Source of the DNA: Opisthocomus hoazin | Taxonomy: Eukaryota > Chordata > Aves > Opisthocomiformes > Opisthocomidae | DNA: 64,000 bases | NCBI RefSeq assembly: GCF_030867145.1 | Contig: NC_134426.1 | Span: 806,001-870,000 of the forward strand | Direction of reading: 5' to 3' | Shown here: positions 1-8,548 of the stretch, in pieces | Numbering within the stretch: the stretch's first letter is position 1 | Layout: every line of letters starts with the position of its first letter | Notes under the pieces: model-generated | Seen by the model: the letters and a program-made list of their open reading frames with translations, nothing else | What the model was told of the DNA's origin: nothing | Databases searched by the model: none | Translations under genes and position numbers: made by a program

Positions 1-953
1 AGCTGTGTGCTCCCCCGTTACGCCCGCTCAGCGCACAGCAGGGCAGCGAACAGAAGGTGCTGCTGCCCTGTATCCTGCCGCAGGCAACGAAATCGTGTCT
101 TTGTGGCAGCCATGACAGCAATGCAGACAGATAATTTATAGCTCTGCAGAGCGGGACGCCGCGGGCTGTCGGGAGCTGCCACCGCCTCCAGCAGAGCCGG
201 CCCGGGACCCCCGGGAGCCGCGGTCTCTGCCCAGGGCGGGGGACGCGGCTGCTGCCGGCACAGACCCTGCCCGACCGGTACCCCAGCCCGGGTACCGATT
301 CCCCGGTGAGTACCCCTGCAGCCCCCGCCCCGCTGCCTCGGGGGGACGCGGACCCTCGCCCCCCGGCCCCAGGCACAGAGCCCCTCACTCACGCCAGTCC
401 CCCCCAGCAGCTGGTTTTGGGGACCCAGACCGTCCCTGCTGCAGTGGCTGGAAGCTAAAGACCCCCAGTTGCTCCCACAGCTGCACGGGCAGCCCACCGG
501 CCCCAGCAGCAGCACTGGGACCCCACTCCCACTGCCCCCCAGCCCGGGGCACCCACGCCCTGGGTCTGGCTCCCGTTGCTGGCACCGGATTCCAGCGAGG
601 GGCAGGGAGGTGTCGCCAGAGCTGGCACTCGTCCCTGCGGCACGCGCACGGCCCCGAGCGGGAGGTTACGCAGAGCTCAGACGAGGTTTTAAGAGACAGG
701 TTAAAAAAGATGCGATGAGACGATACAGCGTGTGCAGCGTCTGCCCCGCCTGTTTCTTCACAGCTCCCGTTCGGCAGCTGTAGAGATGTAACCCAGTTGC
801 ACAAAGTATTTGATGTGTTTACATACAGCAGCCAAATTAAAAGCCCTGAGCCTTTGAGCAGATACGGCTTTAGAATTAAAAGAATAACAGATTGAAAATT
901 TGAAATGAAGTAACAATTGCGATAGTCAGGAATGAAACAAGCTGAAAACATAC
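1..953. other. GC-rich then AT-rich sequence, no recognised gene
   Basis: About 130-680 is very GC- and CpG-rich and could be the edge of a CpG island. From about 780 on, the sequence is AT-rich with no recognisable coding exon until 954. Short proline- and glycine-rich open frames here follow from base composition and match no family I know. A 62-bp block at 231-292 recurs in the CpG island near 2.95 kb. Confidence 0.5.
231..292 (+). repeat. GC-rich block repeated at 2951-3012
   Basis: The 62 bases match 2951-3012 with about six mismatches and no gaps. Weaker similarity continues for a few tens of bases downstream in both copies. Both lie in CpG-rich sequence in the same orientation. The cause (local duplication or a shared GC-rich repeat family) cannot be told from the window. 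Confidence 0.6.
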
Positions 954-1081
954 CTGGCAATATTTTTATGGAATTTTGCGATGTTCTTTCGCGGCAGCAG
1001 CTTCAGTGACCTGCGCTGCATCAGCCCCTGCGTGACGTTCCGGCCCTTGCCCTCGCTGAAACACCGGCTCAGCAGCAAACG
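954..1081 (-). CDS. Putative internal coding exon, unrecognised gene (minus strand)
   Basis: Read on the minus strand, a splice acceptor ending TTCTAG is followed by 42 open codons plus two bases, then a donor CAG|GTATGT. The predicted peptide is basic and lysine-rich toward its end (it includes LKLLPRKNIAKFHKN). I do not recognise the family. The acceptor and first 17 exon bases recur at 2669-2685, where a CR1 element cuts the exon off. A CpG island lies upstream on this strand at about 2.85-3.42 kb and could be its promoter, although an LTR and a CR1 now lie between. No flanking exons were identified, so this may be a real exon, a gene relic or chance. Confidence 0.4.
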
Positions 1082-1133
1082 CTAGAACACAGTTCGTAAT
1101 ATTCAAAAAAATAAATTGTAAAACATTTATACC

Positions 1134-1600
1134 TGTTATAGAAGCTCGCCTCCCGTGACGAATTCAAATTGAGCAGCCAATTGTTAATTAATCAGTTGTG
1201 AACTTATTAGCAATAGAATTTATTTAAGCAAGCAATGAAGCAGGCAAAACAGCGCTGGGCGGCCGGGGAGCCTCCTCCTCCGCCAACGGTACGCACCCCA
1301 CCCCCCAGCAGAGTCTCTTTTTATAGTGTAGTGGTTCCGGGCTCTATGTGGCACATCCTGGTATATTGTTTTTGCGGCTGCACGTACTGTTGCGAGGGGG
1401 TCATCGTGGTCCCTCTGGGGGTCGTGAGAATGAAGGTTGTAGTTTTCCTCCGCGTTGTGGATCAGTTTCTTTTCTCATTTGGTCATGCTGGTCCAGCACG
1501 AAGCAGGAAGGATTCGTGCTCGTTTGCTCAGCAGGATGTCGATACTCTCAGGTTTGGTTTGGTGATCTGTCAACGTGCATTTCAAGGCTTACAGCTATCA
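1134..1600 (-). mobile_element. LTR-retroelement LTR (probable, minus strand)
   Basis: Read on the minus strand, the block has LTR-like order: a TATA box (CTATAAAAAG, about 1317-1328), a GC-rich stretch, then a polyadenylation signal (AATAAA near 1219), ending ...CA at about 1134. Homology between 1065-1133 and 2669-2740 stops at 1134, consistent with an insertion edge. The far edge (about 1580-1600) is uncertain because CR1 sequence begins there, and I found no clear target duplication. It could be a solo LTR or a fragment of an older ERV. Confidence 0.5.
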
Positions 1601-1604
1601 CAGC

Positions 1605-2668
1605 AGAACATCGCTCAAGTGGTCGGTGGGGTGGGTTGAGAACTGGCTGAGTGGCAGAACTCAGAGGGTCGGCATCAGCGGCGCGGAGTCTGGTTGGAGG
1701 CCAGTAACCAGTGGTGTGCCCCAGGGGTCAGTACTGGGCCCAGTCTTGCTTAACTTCTTCATCAACAACCTGGATGAAGAGTTAGAATGTACCCTCAGCA
1801 AGTTTGATGATGACACCAAACTGGGAGGTGTGGTAGATACACCAGCAGGCTGTGCTGCCATTCAGCGTGACCTGGATAGGCTGGAAAGCTGGGCAGAGAG
1901 GCACCTGATGAGGTTCAACCAGGGCAAGGGCAGGGTCCTGCACCTGGGGAGGAACAACCCCAGGCACCAGGACAGGCTTGGGGCGGACCTGCTCGGAGCA
2001 GCTCTGTGGAGAGGGACTGGGAGTGCTGGGGGACGACAGGGTGACCATGAGCCAGCAGCGTGCCCTGGGTGCCAAGAAGGCCAATGGGATCCTGGGGTGC
2101 ATCAGGAGGAGTGTGGGCAGCAGGTCCAGGGAGGTTCTCCTCTCCCTCTGCTCTGCCCTGATGAGGCCCCATCTGCAGTGCTGTGTCCAGTGCTGGGCTC
2201 CCCAGTTCAAGAAAGATGAGGAGCTACTGGAGAGAGTCCAGCGCAGGGCTACGAGGATGAGGAGGGGACTGGAGCATCTCTCCTGCGAGGAGAGGCTGAG
2301 GGAGCTGGGCTTGTTCAGCCTGGAGAAGAGAAGGCTGCGAGGGGACCTTAGAAATGCCTCTAAATATCTGCAGGGTGGGGTTCAGGAGGACGGGGCCAGA
2401 CTCTTTCCAGTGGTGCCCAGCGACAGGACAAGGGGCAACGGGCACAAACTGAAGCAGAGGAAGCTCCAGCTGAACACGAGGAAGAACTTCTTCCCTCTGA
2501 GGGTGACGGAGCCCCGGCCCAGGCTGCCCAGGGAGGTTGTGGAGTCTCCTTCCAAACCCGCGTGGACAAGGTCCTCTACAACCTACTGCAGGTGACCCTG
2601 CTTGGGCAGGGGGTTGGGCTGGGTGACCCACAGAGGGCCCTTCCAACCCCAACCATTCTGTGATTCTG
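1605..2668 (+). mobile_element. CR1 LINE, 5'-truncated, with broken reverse transcriptase ORF
   Basis: The sequence encodes the C-terminal half of a CR1 reverse transcriptase: the [10 protein letters not shown] motif, FDDDTKLGG (an FADD-type catalytic box), then the family-typical RRATRM...[24 protein letters not shown] stretch in pieces. It ends with the CR1 3' terminus (CCATTCTGTGATTCTG). The frame changes near 1975-1985, so the ORF is broken, and the first catalytic position of the FADD-type box is altered. The 5' part of the element is missing. It is a dead copy on the + strand that has cut a duplicated exon at its 3' border (2669). Confidence 0.9.
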
Positions 2669-2740
2669 CGGCTCAGCAGCAAACGCTGGAACACTGTTTG
2701 TAATATTAAAAAAAGAATAAATAGCAGAACATTTATAGCT
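2669..2740 (+). repeat. Diverged copy of 1065-1133
   Basis: About 70 bases immediately after the CR1 tail resemble 1065-1133 (roughly 80-85% identity, small indels). On the minus strand they represent intron, acceptor and the first 17 bases of the exon at 954-1081. Either the segment was tandemly duplicated or it is an unusually long duplication made when the CR1 inserted. Confidence 0.6.
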
Positions 2741-2849
2741 GCTACTAAAAAAAACCACACTTCAGCCCAGGTTAGCGTTGCTGACTTTAAGGAATGAAAC
2801 CCGTTTTGTGACGTGATGTTCTTACCGCGTTGACGAGCTAATTTGTGGC

Positions 2850-3420
2850 TGTCGGTAACCAGCGCCAGGCACCGCGGCGGTCGGGGCAGAAGGGAGGGTT
2901 CGAGTCCGACACGTCCAGGGACTGCGCGGTTCATCACATCACCACCCCCCCCAGGGCGGGAGGCGCGGCTGCTGCCGGCACAAACCCTACCCCACCGGTA
3001 CCGCAGCCCGGGCCCAGCGCCATTCCGCGCTCAGAGCCCTCCCGCCCCGCCGCCTCCCGCCTCGCCGTGCCAGCCAGGACCCCTCCCGCCAGGACCCCGC
3101 CGGAGCTGCCCGCGCCGCTCGCCTGACCCGCGCCGGCGCTCCGAGGCGGCGCCGCACGCAGGCGATGGGAATGGGCACCCCGCGGCACGGAAGGACCCCG
3201 CGAGGGGGGGCAGCGCCCGTGAGGGGAGCCGGGCCCGGGGCTGCGCGGCGGGAGCAGGGCCCTCGCTCCCCGGCGGACGGGCGCGGGGTGGAGCCGGCAG
3301 CGCTGGGAATCGCCCGCCGGGGGCCGCCCCAGACCCAAAGCGCCGTGTGTGCACTGTGCGTCCCCCAGCTGCTTCTTGTTGAGGACAGGGTGGGAGGCCA
3401 CTGGAGCCAATCCTGAGGGG
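2850..3420. promoter_or_regulatory. CpG island
   Basis: This stretch is strongly GC-rich with dense CpG, GC boxes (CCGCCCCGCC type) and no TATA box, as in vertebrate CpG-island promoters. It lies between the minus-strand exon (954-1081) and the + strand ATAD2-like exons (first one at 6051), so it could serve either or both. In other vertebrates ATAD2 lies head-to-head with a neighbour, which would fit a shared promoter, but I recognise no first exon here. The proline/arginine-rich open frames on both strands reflect composition. Confidence 0.5.
2951..3012 (+). repeat. GC-rich block repeated at 231-292
   Basis: Partner of the 62-bp block at 231-292, inside the CpG island, with about six substitutions. 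Confidence 0.6.
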
Positions 3421-3437
3421 AGAAGAGGCTAAAGGCA

Positions 3438-3684
3438 TTTGTGGGGCACAGAGAAAGACAGAGGGAGGGCTCTGGGTGTCACCGAGGGCAGACGGAGAGC
3501 TGTGGGCTGCACCAAACGGCACCCGTAGAGCTGCAAGCCACACCAGAGGGCAAACAGAGCGGCTTGGAAAGCACAAAAGGAGAAATGGAGGTCCTTGGGA
3601 GGGACCAAAATACCCTTTTGCAGCTGCTCGTTTGTCCCGAAAGGCCCACGCCAGTCCTTAGGGCACATGGAAAGGCAAAGACAC
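3438..3684 (+). repeat. Decayed 31-bp minisatellite
   Basis: Units start at 3438, 3469, 3499, 3530, 3561, 3592, 3623 and 3654, almost exactly 31 bases apart. They share a loose pattern (GCT-TGGG--CACC-AAGGGCA-AC-GAG). Individual units are highly diverged, so the array is old. It directly precedes the first 191/198-bp satellite monomer. Confidence 0.55.
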
Positions 3685-4611
3685 ATGCCTCATCTACCCA
3701 TGGCACTGCTCGCACAGAGGCACAGAGACTGGGGCTGCTTGCTTGTCTTGCCCCCTCAAACGTTAAACATGGACTGCGAATTGCAGGGGTCCCTGCCAGG
3801 CTCCGTCTGGCAGCCTTGCTCCGAAAATGCGAATGTCTGCAGATAGCTGGCAGGCAGAAAGGGCTAGCCTGGAAAGCTGTTGCTCAGCCTCCTGTGCTCA
3901 TGGCACTGCTCACACAGAAGCACACAGACTGGGGCTGCTTGCTTGTCTTACCACCTCAAACTTCACACGTAGCCTGGGAACGGGGAGGGTCCCTGTCAGG
4001 CTCCTTCGCAGCCGTGCTTCGAAAATGCAAACGTGTGCAGATAGCTGGCAGGCAGATAGGGCTAGCCTGGAAAGCTGTTGCTCAGCCTCATCTGCCCATG
4101 GCACTGCTCGCACAGAGGCACAGAGACTGGGGCTGCTTGCTTGTCTTGCCACCTCAAACTTCAAACGTAGCTTTCAGGCTCCGTGCAGGGTGCCGCTGGC
4201 AGCCCTGCTCCTAAAATGCGAATGTCTGCAGATAGCTCGCAGGCAGAAGGGGCTAGCCTGGAAAGCTGTTGCTCAGCCTCATCTGCCCATGGCAGTACTC
4301 GGAACTGAGGTACAGAGACTGGGGCTGCTTGCTTGTCTTGCCACTTCATATGTCACACGTAGCTTAGTGGGTCCGTGCATGGCGCCTCCGGCAGCCCGGC
4401 TCCGAAAATGCGAACGTCTGCAGATAGCTCGCAGGCAGAAAGAGCTAGCCTGGAAAGCTGTTGCTCAGCCTCATCTGCCCATGGCACTGCTCACACAGAG
4501 GCACAGCGACTGGGGCTGCTTGCTTGTCTTGCCCCCTCAAACTTCAAACATAGCTTTGTGAGTCTGTGCAGGGGGCCTCTGGCAGTGCTGGTCTGAAAAT
4601 GCGAACGCCTG
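3685..4611 (+). repeat. 191/198-bp satellite, short proximal array (about 5 monomers)
   Basis: The landmark AAAATGCRAA recurs at 3824, 4022, 4213, 4405 and 4596, giving spacings of 198, 191, 192 and 191. The units carry the same core as the large array that starts at 27301 (GCTAGCCTGGAAAGCTGTTG, CCCATGGCACTGCTC, GAGACTGGGGCTGCTTGC). Both length classes occur in this short array. It ends abruptly a few bases past an AAAATGCGAACG landmark, where duplicated ATAD2-like gene sequence begins. Confidence 0.92.
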
Positions 4612-4661
4612 CATGAGTTTTTCTTCACGCTGACTGCTGGCTTGTCTGTTTTTTTTACTAG

Positions 4662-4703
4662 GATATGAAGAAAGAATTTGCAGCCTTCTCGCGCACACAG
4701 TGA
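4662..4703 (+). pseudogene. Duplicate of the ATAD2-like last coding exon (orphan)
   Basis: After a TTTTACTAG acceptor, 13 codons and a TGA line up with the last exon at 24056-24097. Several codons differ, but the frame and stop are kept. Upstream lies satellite instead of the rest of a gene, so the exon has no visible partners and is probably a relic of a neighbouring gene copy. It could be spliced only if donors exist outside the window's recognisable exons. Confidence 0.7.
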
Positions 4704-6050
4704 CACTGGATTTCAGCAGACTTGACTTCAGCTCTGGAAGGTGTTCTTTTCGTGACGCACTGTTTGTTATCTGCAGAATTCAATAGATTACTTGTACATA
4801 TTTATTTATACAGATACCAAATATATATTAAAATTTATTAAGAAAGCTGAAGACGTTTGGCTGCATTTATTTGATATTTTCGTCCGACAGCTAGGTACAT
4901 ATTTTTATGAGACATCTCGCTGTGATTGCCTTTGGAACGCTGCAGACCTGAACATCTCCCAGAGGTTTCAGTCCCTCTCTTTAGAAGAAGACGATGGAAA
5001 ACTTGATGAACTTTTATCATTGTTTCCAGCTTGTGGCGACAGAGTTTTCTGAAGTGGTCTGTGGTGCTGGACAGTCCACTGCATATTAAATCAAAGTTTT
5101 CAAGCCATCTCGTTTAGGCGTGTGAAAAGTCAATGCTTTAGAAACCTCTTCATGCAGTTCAGAGGTGATTTCTTTTAATGACCTGGTAGCACCTCAGGTG
5201 GCTTTCACAGAATCCACCATCTCAAGACGGGATCTCGGAGAAACCCTTTTTCCACAAACAGAAGAGCTTTTGCGATGGCATATTTTTGCCTGTCAGAACA
5301 ACCGGACTTGAAACAAAGCGAGACTGACTGCTGTAACTTTCTGAGGTAAAGTTGAGTCTTGCTTGTAACGGTGACAATCTTCTTGATGCTGGAGGATCGT
5401 GATAACTATATTTAAGTCAAAGCAAAGCAGTACGCTGTTTTGAAGATGTCTGCATGCCTCTTGAGCAGAGAAAATGTCTCTCAGTTCATTTGACAGTTAT
5501 TTTTTTTTTAAATTGATAACAGCATAAGAAAAGTTGAATTTTATGAGAATCAAATTTTCTTTCAGTTGCCATAAACTGTGTGGCAGGATCCATGGCTGTT
5601 CCGTTGGGCCACCTCCCATATGTTGCCTTCATATGCGTGGCGACCTGGTTCAGGAACGGCATGGCAACCTATCCCCCAGCCGCTTGGGCCATCAGCTCGC
5701 AGACACCAATGTGGTGGACAGCAAATGGTGTTTATTGATAAGTAGCACAGCATTATATAGCTTAGGTTTACAGCGTCACTTCCGTCTGCTTACTTCATTG
5801 GCTAAACGCTACTGGCTATCAGGAGAGGAGGGGGGGTCCTACCTTTCCGTACAGCGCGACATCTTCCGACCGCCAGGCCCTAACTATCCACACCCATACG
5901 CAAGGTGCGGTGATGCTGAATGCCAAACTGTGCAATCCCTCCGTGTGGGCTTGGTTTTGGAGGTGTGTTTCCGTTTTCTTTGCTTCTGCCTCATGTGTTT
6001 GTCCAAACATTCGTTGTCAAAACTGAATGTTTCAATGGACACTGTTTAAG
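4704..6050 (+). other. 3'-UTR-like and intergenic sequence with a solo LTR
   Basis: This is AT-rich sequence following the duplicated stop codon, nearly identical to 24098-25166. An 86-codon open frame at 4792-5052 is present in both copies, but the copies are so similar overall that its survival shows nothing. Apart from the solo LTR at 5621-5892 I see no gene. Confidence 0.55.
5621..5892 (-). mobile_element. Solo LTR of an endogenous retrovirus (minus strand)
   Basis: A 272-bp element beginning TG and ending CA is flanked by a perfect 6-bp duplication CCCATA (5615-5620 and 5893-5898). The otherwise identical duplicated segment at 25.0 kb has a single CCCATA and no insert, which shows the insertion directly. 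Read on the minus strand it has a TATA box (CTATATAATG) and then AATAAA, so it is a minus-strand LTR. It is not the 364-bp LTR of the ERVs at 34 and 41 kb. Six-base targets are usual for alpha- and betaretrovirus-like elements. Confidence 0.9.
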
Positions 6051-6146
6051 ATCAATGAGAAAAAGCATGCCACCCTGTACAGACTCTAGCTTTGACAAAA
6101 GCATGGAAATATTAAGTGAAAATGTCCAGCAAAGACACTTTACAAG
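6051..6146 (+). CDS. ATAD2-like N-terminal exon (copy 1)
   Basis: The open frame has the ATAD2 N-terminal pattern LRS.RK....TDSSF.K...I......RHFTR and ends with a donor ACAAG|GTATTT in phase 2. The next exon at 6665 supplies the base that completes the arginine codon and continues the family pattern. The start is uncertain: the AG at 6049-6050 is a possible acceptor, but similarity may reach back to about 6020. The frame also stays open further upstream, so a longer exon is possible. An identical arrangement is found at 25167-25262. Confidence 0.65.
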
Positions 6147-6664
6147 GTATTTCTAAGTGTTTAATCTCTGTTGGATTTATAGAATGAAAAGGAAAAGCGA
6201 AAGAGTGCCCAAGGATTCACATGGTGATAAATCTACAGCTAAAACTCTGCAGGGGAGTACGATTATGTTAATATCAGTGCCAGTGTCTCGGAACGAGAAT
6301 CACTGTTCTTCATCAAAATCTTGTGCTTGTATAAAAAACATGCATCTTCTCCCAAGTGCTTGGAGATCTCTCCACCACTTTGGGTACCGAGATATTACTT
6401 GCCCTGTTGAGACTGGAAGACACGCAGGTTGGGGAATGTCTGTCCTGAGAAAACTTTGTGTGTGTGGTACGCAGCAGACTTGGGATCTGAACCCTCTTTG
6501 TTGTCTCCAGGCTTTTCTTGGGATGACCTGGAGCACCGGGTTGTAAACTTGGTGAAGTTCCCAGCCTTAAGGGGGAACTATGCAATGCAATACAGCATGA
6601 TGCGATAGAATACTTCTGTACAAGAATTCTTTTCTCCTTTCCTCTGTCCTCTTTCTTCATGTAG

Positions 6665-6714
6665 GCAGTTGACAAAGCTGAAATCAGGCCAAGAAAAAGA
6701 AGACTATCGAGAAG
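6665..6714 (+). CDS. ATAD2-like N-terminal exon (copy 1, second)
   Basis: A TTCATGTAG acceptor and a GAAG|GTAAGT donor bound 50 bases (one base, 16 codons, one base). The peptide QLTKLKSGQEKEDYRE matches the charged QLAR.......EEHRE stretch that follows RHFTR in ATAD2. Phase fits the exon ending at 6146. No exon encoding the next ATAD2 segment was found between here and 9288, so its downstream partner is unclear. Confidence 0.65.
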
Positions 6715-7782
6715 GTAAGTAGTGGTAATTCCTTAGGGATTGCCTTTTCAACCTGGTTTCTGAGAAGGGCTGCGTTTGGTCACTGTGTGTTTAACTTGGC
6801 CCTCAAAACTGCTGAACTCATCAGCCAAAATCAGCTGAAGTGGTGAGAAGAGAGAATCTTCACCAAGGTAGTGCATTTCCCGCGAGTTTTATGAAAAGAG
6901 GTCGGTGCGAACAGCAGGCTAGGCTATGAATTCCTTGCAGGCTTGAGGAGAAGGCAGTGTGAGTTCCAGCCTGCTCATAAGCACAAGAAAACCTGCTCCT
7001 TAGGTCGGGTTTCGTCGTGACGTGGACTTTCTGGAGTGTGCAGGACACAAGAAAATTGAAAATGTTGTTTTGGAAACAGGAGGTGATACTGCAGCATTAC
7101 AAACTACATTGTATGTGAGTTAAAAGGTAATTCAGTAGTGAGATGCGCGGAGGCTGGGGAGGTGTCGCGGGAGTTCTGTGGCTTGCCTTGGAGCCAAATC
7201 GCCTTGCGGAGTACGCAGGCAGGCTTGGTGCCACGGGGCCGCTTGCTGTCGGCCGGGAAAACCCGTTCATTCCTGGTTCCAGGCAGCATCCTGCCAGCCA
7301 CAGGCTGGACGCGGGAAGGGGCCTGAAGTGCAGCTTGTGCCCTGTAAATCTAGTCCTAATTGCACAATGCAAATCGTTACTTGCTGAGCCCAAACTTCGT
7401 GTCATCGTTAGCTGTGGCGACACGCCACAAGAAGTTACGGCAGTCACAAGGCAAGCAAAAGCAAACAGAAGCAGCAGCAGAAGCACTGTAATGGCTAATC
7501 ATAACATTTTTATATCCCCTTGTTCCCCACGCCCAGATTCTCACTGGTGAGGGTCTTTTGGCATGTCGCTCCTTTGTTCTTCTGATTGGTCATCATGTGT
7601 CCGTTCACATGACCTTCTCGCTTATCAAAGAGGTGGATTTTCCCATCCTGTTTCTTCGCTCCTTTCCTCCTGTTTTTCAACCACAGATGTGCAAAATAAT
7701 TAGCTCAGAGAGATGACTCTATTCCATCAAGACCATCAAGGCCGCCCTCGGCCCAGCTGACTCCCGCGAGGAGAGGTTTCAC
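6715..7782 (+). other. Duplicated intron-like sequence, no exon recognised
   Basis: This sequence is shared with 25831-26897. I looked for the ATAD2 segment that should follow (basic and acidic N-terminal region) and did not find it on either strand. Around 7140-7330 it is GC-richer, with overlapping short frames that look like chance. Confidence 0.5.
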
Positions 7783-7931
7783 ACAGAATCACAGAACCAC
7801 AGAATAGTAGGGGTTGGAAGGCACCTCTGTGGGTCATCTAGTCCAACCCTCCTGCCGAAGCAGGGTCACCTACAGCAGGCTGTAGAGGACCTTGTCCAGG
7901 TGGGTCTTGAATATCTCCAGAGAAGGAGACT
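7783..7931 (-). mobile_element. CR1 3'-end fragment (minus strand)
   Basis: The reverse complement of the CR1 3' terminus (CAGAATCACAGAACCACAG ... GGTTGGAAGGCACC ... GTCCAACCCTCCTGC) opens the block. It abuts a + strand CR1 fragment at 7932, forming an inverted pair that is also present at 26898-27289. Confidence 0.85.
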
Positions 7932-8170
7932 TTTTTCGGTTGGCTATTAGGAAAACTGTCTTCCCCAAAAGGGTTGCCAAGCATTGGAACAGGCTGCCCA
8001 GGGAAGTGCTTGAGGCAGCATGCTTGCAGGTATTTGAAAGTTGTGTGGACGTGGCGCTTTGGGACACGGTATGGTGATGGAGTTGGCAGTGTCGGGTTTG
8101 CGGTTGGACTCGATGATCTGAAGGATCTTTTCCAACCTAAATGATGCGATGGTTCTGCGATTCGATGATC
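7932..8170 (+). mobile_element. CR1 3'-end fragment (plus strand)
   Basis: It encodes the CR1 ORF2 C-terminal pattern (RVAKHWNRLPREV) and ends with a CR1-type tail (GGTTGGACTCGATGATCTGAAGG ... in part). The frame has decayed. It is a different subfamily from the elements at 1605 and 8549. Confidence 0.8.
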
Positions 8171-8189
8171 AAACTTAAGGTTGCCTTGT

Positions 8190-8253
8190 GTGGACTCAGG
8201 GGTTGGACTCGGAATCCTCGTGGGTCCCTTCCAACTCAGAATATTCTATGATT
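8190..8253 (+). mobile_element. CR1 tail fragment
   Basis: A short CR1 3' end of the type GGTTGGACT...CGTGGGTCCCTTCCAACTCAG...ATTCTATGATT, just past the right edge of the segmental duplication. It is absent from the corresponding place in copy 2, which continues into satellite. Confidence 0.75.
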
Positions 8254-8384
8254 AGGAGATTCCGAGTGGCAGGCAGGTGATAACATCTCCAGAATGAAGC
8301 ATAGTGCAAGCTCCTGTGAAGAACATGATCTGCAGGCCAGCCTCAACCAGTACACCAGGGCAGCTGTGGGTCGCTGAGCCGGGG

Positions 8385-8523
8385 TGGGGCCAATGGCCGG
8401 CGGGCGAGACTGTGATGCGCTAAGACACCCGTGACATCACAGGGGACGCGTCACAATGGGGGTGGATATAGAAGGGTACCAGCCAACAGCACTGCCCCAG
8501 TACAGTCTTGGCCAGCAGTGAGT
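8385..8523 (+). promoter_or_regulatory. Compact promoter-like block with possible first-exon donor
   Basis: Within 140 bases there is a CCAAT box (GGGGCCAATGG, about 8387), a CRE-like GTGACATCAC (8431-8440), a TATA-like GGATATAGAAG (about 8464) and, about 50 bases further, a consensus donor CA|GTGAGT (8517/8518). The order and spacing suit a TATA promoter with a short untranslated first exon spliced to the ATAD2-like exon at 9288 or 10308. There is no direct evidence of transcription, and this could be a fragment of an unrecognised LTR. Confidence 0.3.
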
Positions 8524-8548
8524 ATGCGTCCGGGGGGAGGCTGGGGTG

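Larger units (their letters stand above)
4612..8181 (+). repeat. Segmental duplication, copy 1 (ATAD2-like last exon to N-terminal exons)
   Basis: This block matches 24008-27300 with very high identity. The offset is 19,394 bp before, and 19,116 bp after, a 278-bp insertion (solo LTR plus one copy of its 6-bp target) found only here. It contains, in order, a copy of the last coding exon, AT-rich 3'-UTR-like sequence, two N-terminal ATAD2-type exons and two CR1 tails in opposite orientation. On the left it joins satellite DNA; on the right it continues into the ATAD2-like gene body, whereas copy 2 continues into satellite. Confidence 0.93.

Noticed and set aside
2843..3576. Proline/arginine-rich proteins in the CpG island
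   Set aside because: Overlapping long frames on both strands are expected in GC-rich DNA. There is no domain and no family match.
4792..5052. 86-codon conserved small protein (also at 24186-24446)
   Set aside because: It lies directly downstream of a stop codon in AT-rich 3'-UTR-like sequence, and its conservation only reflects the recent segmental duplication.
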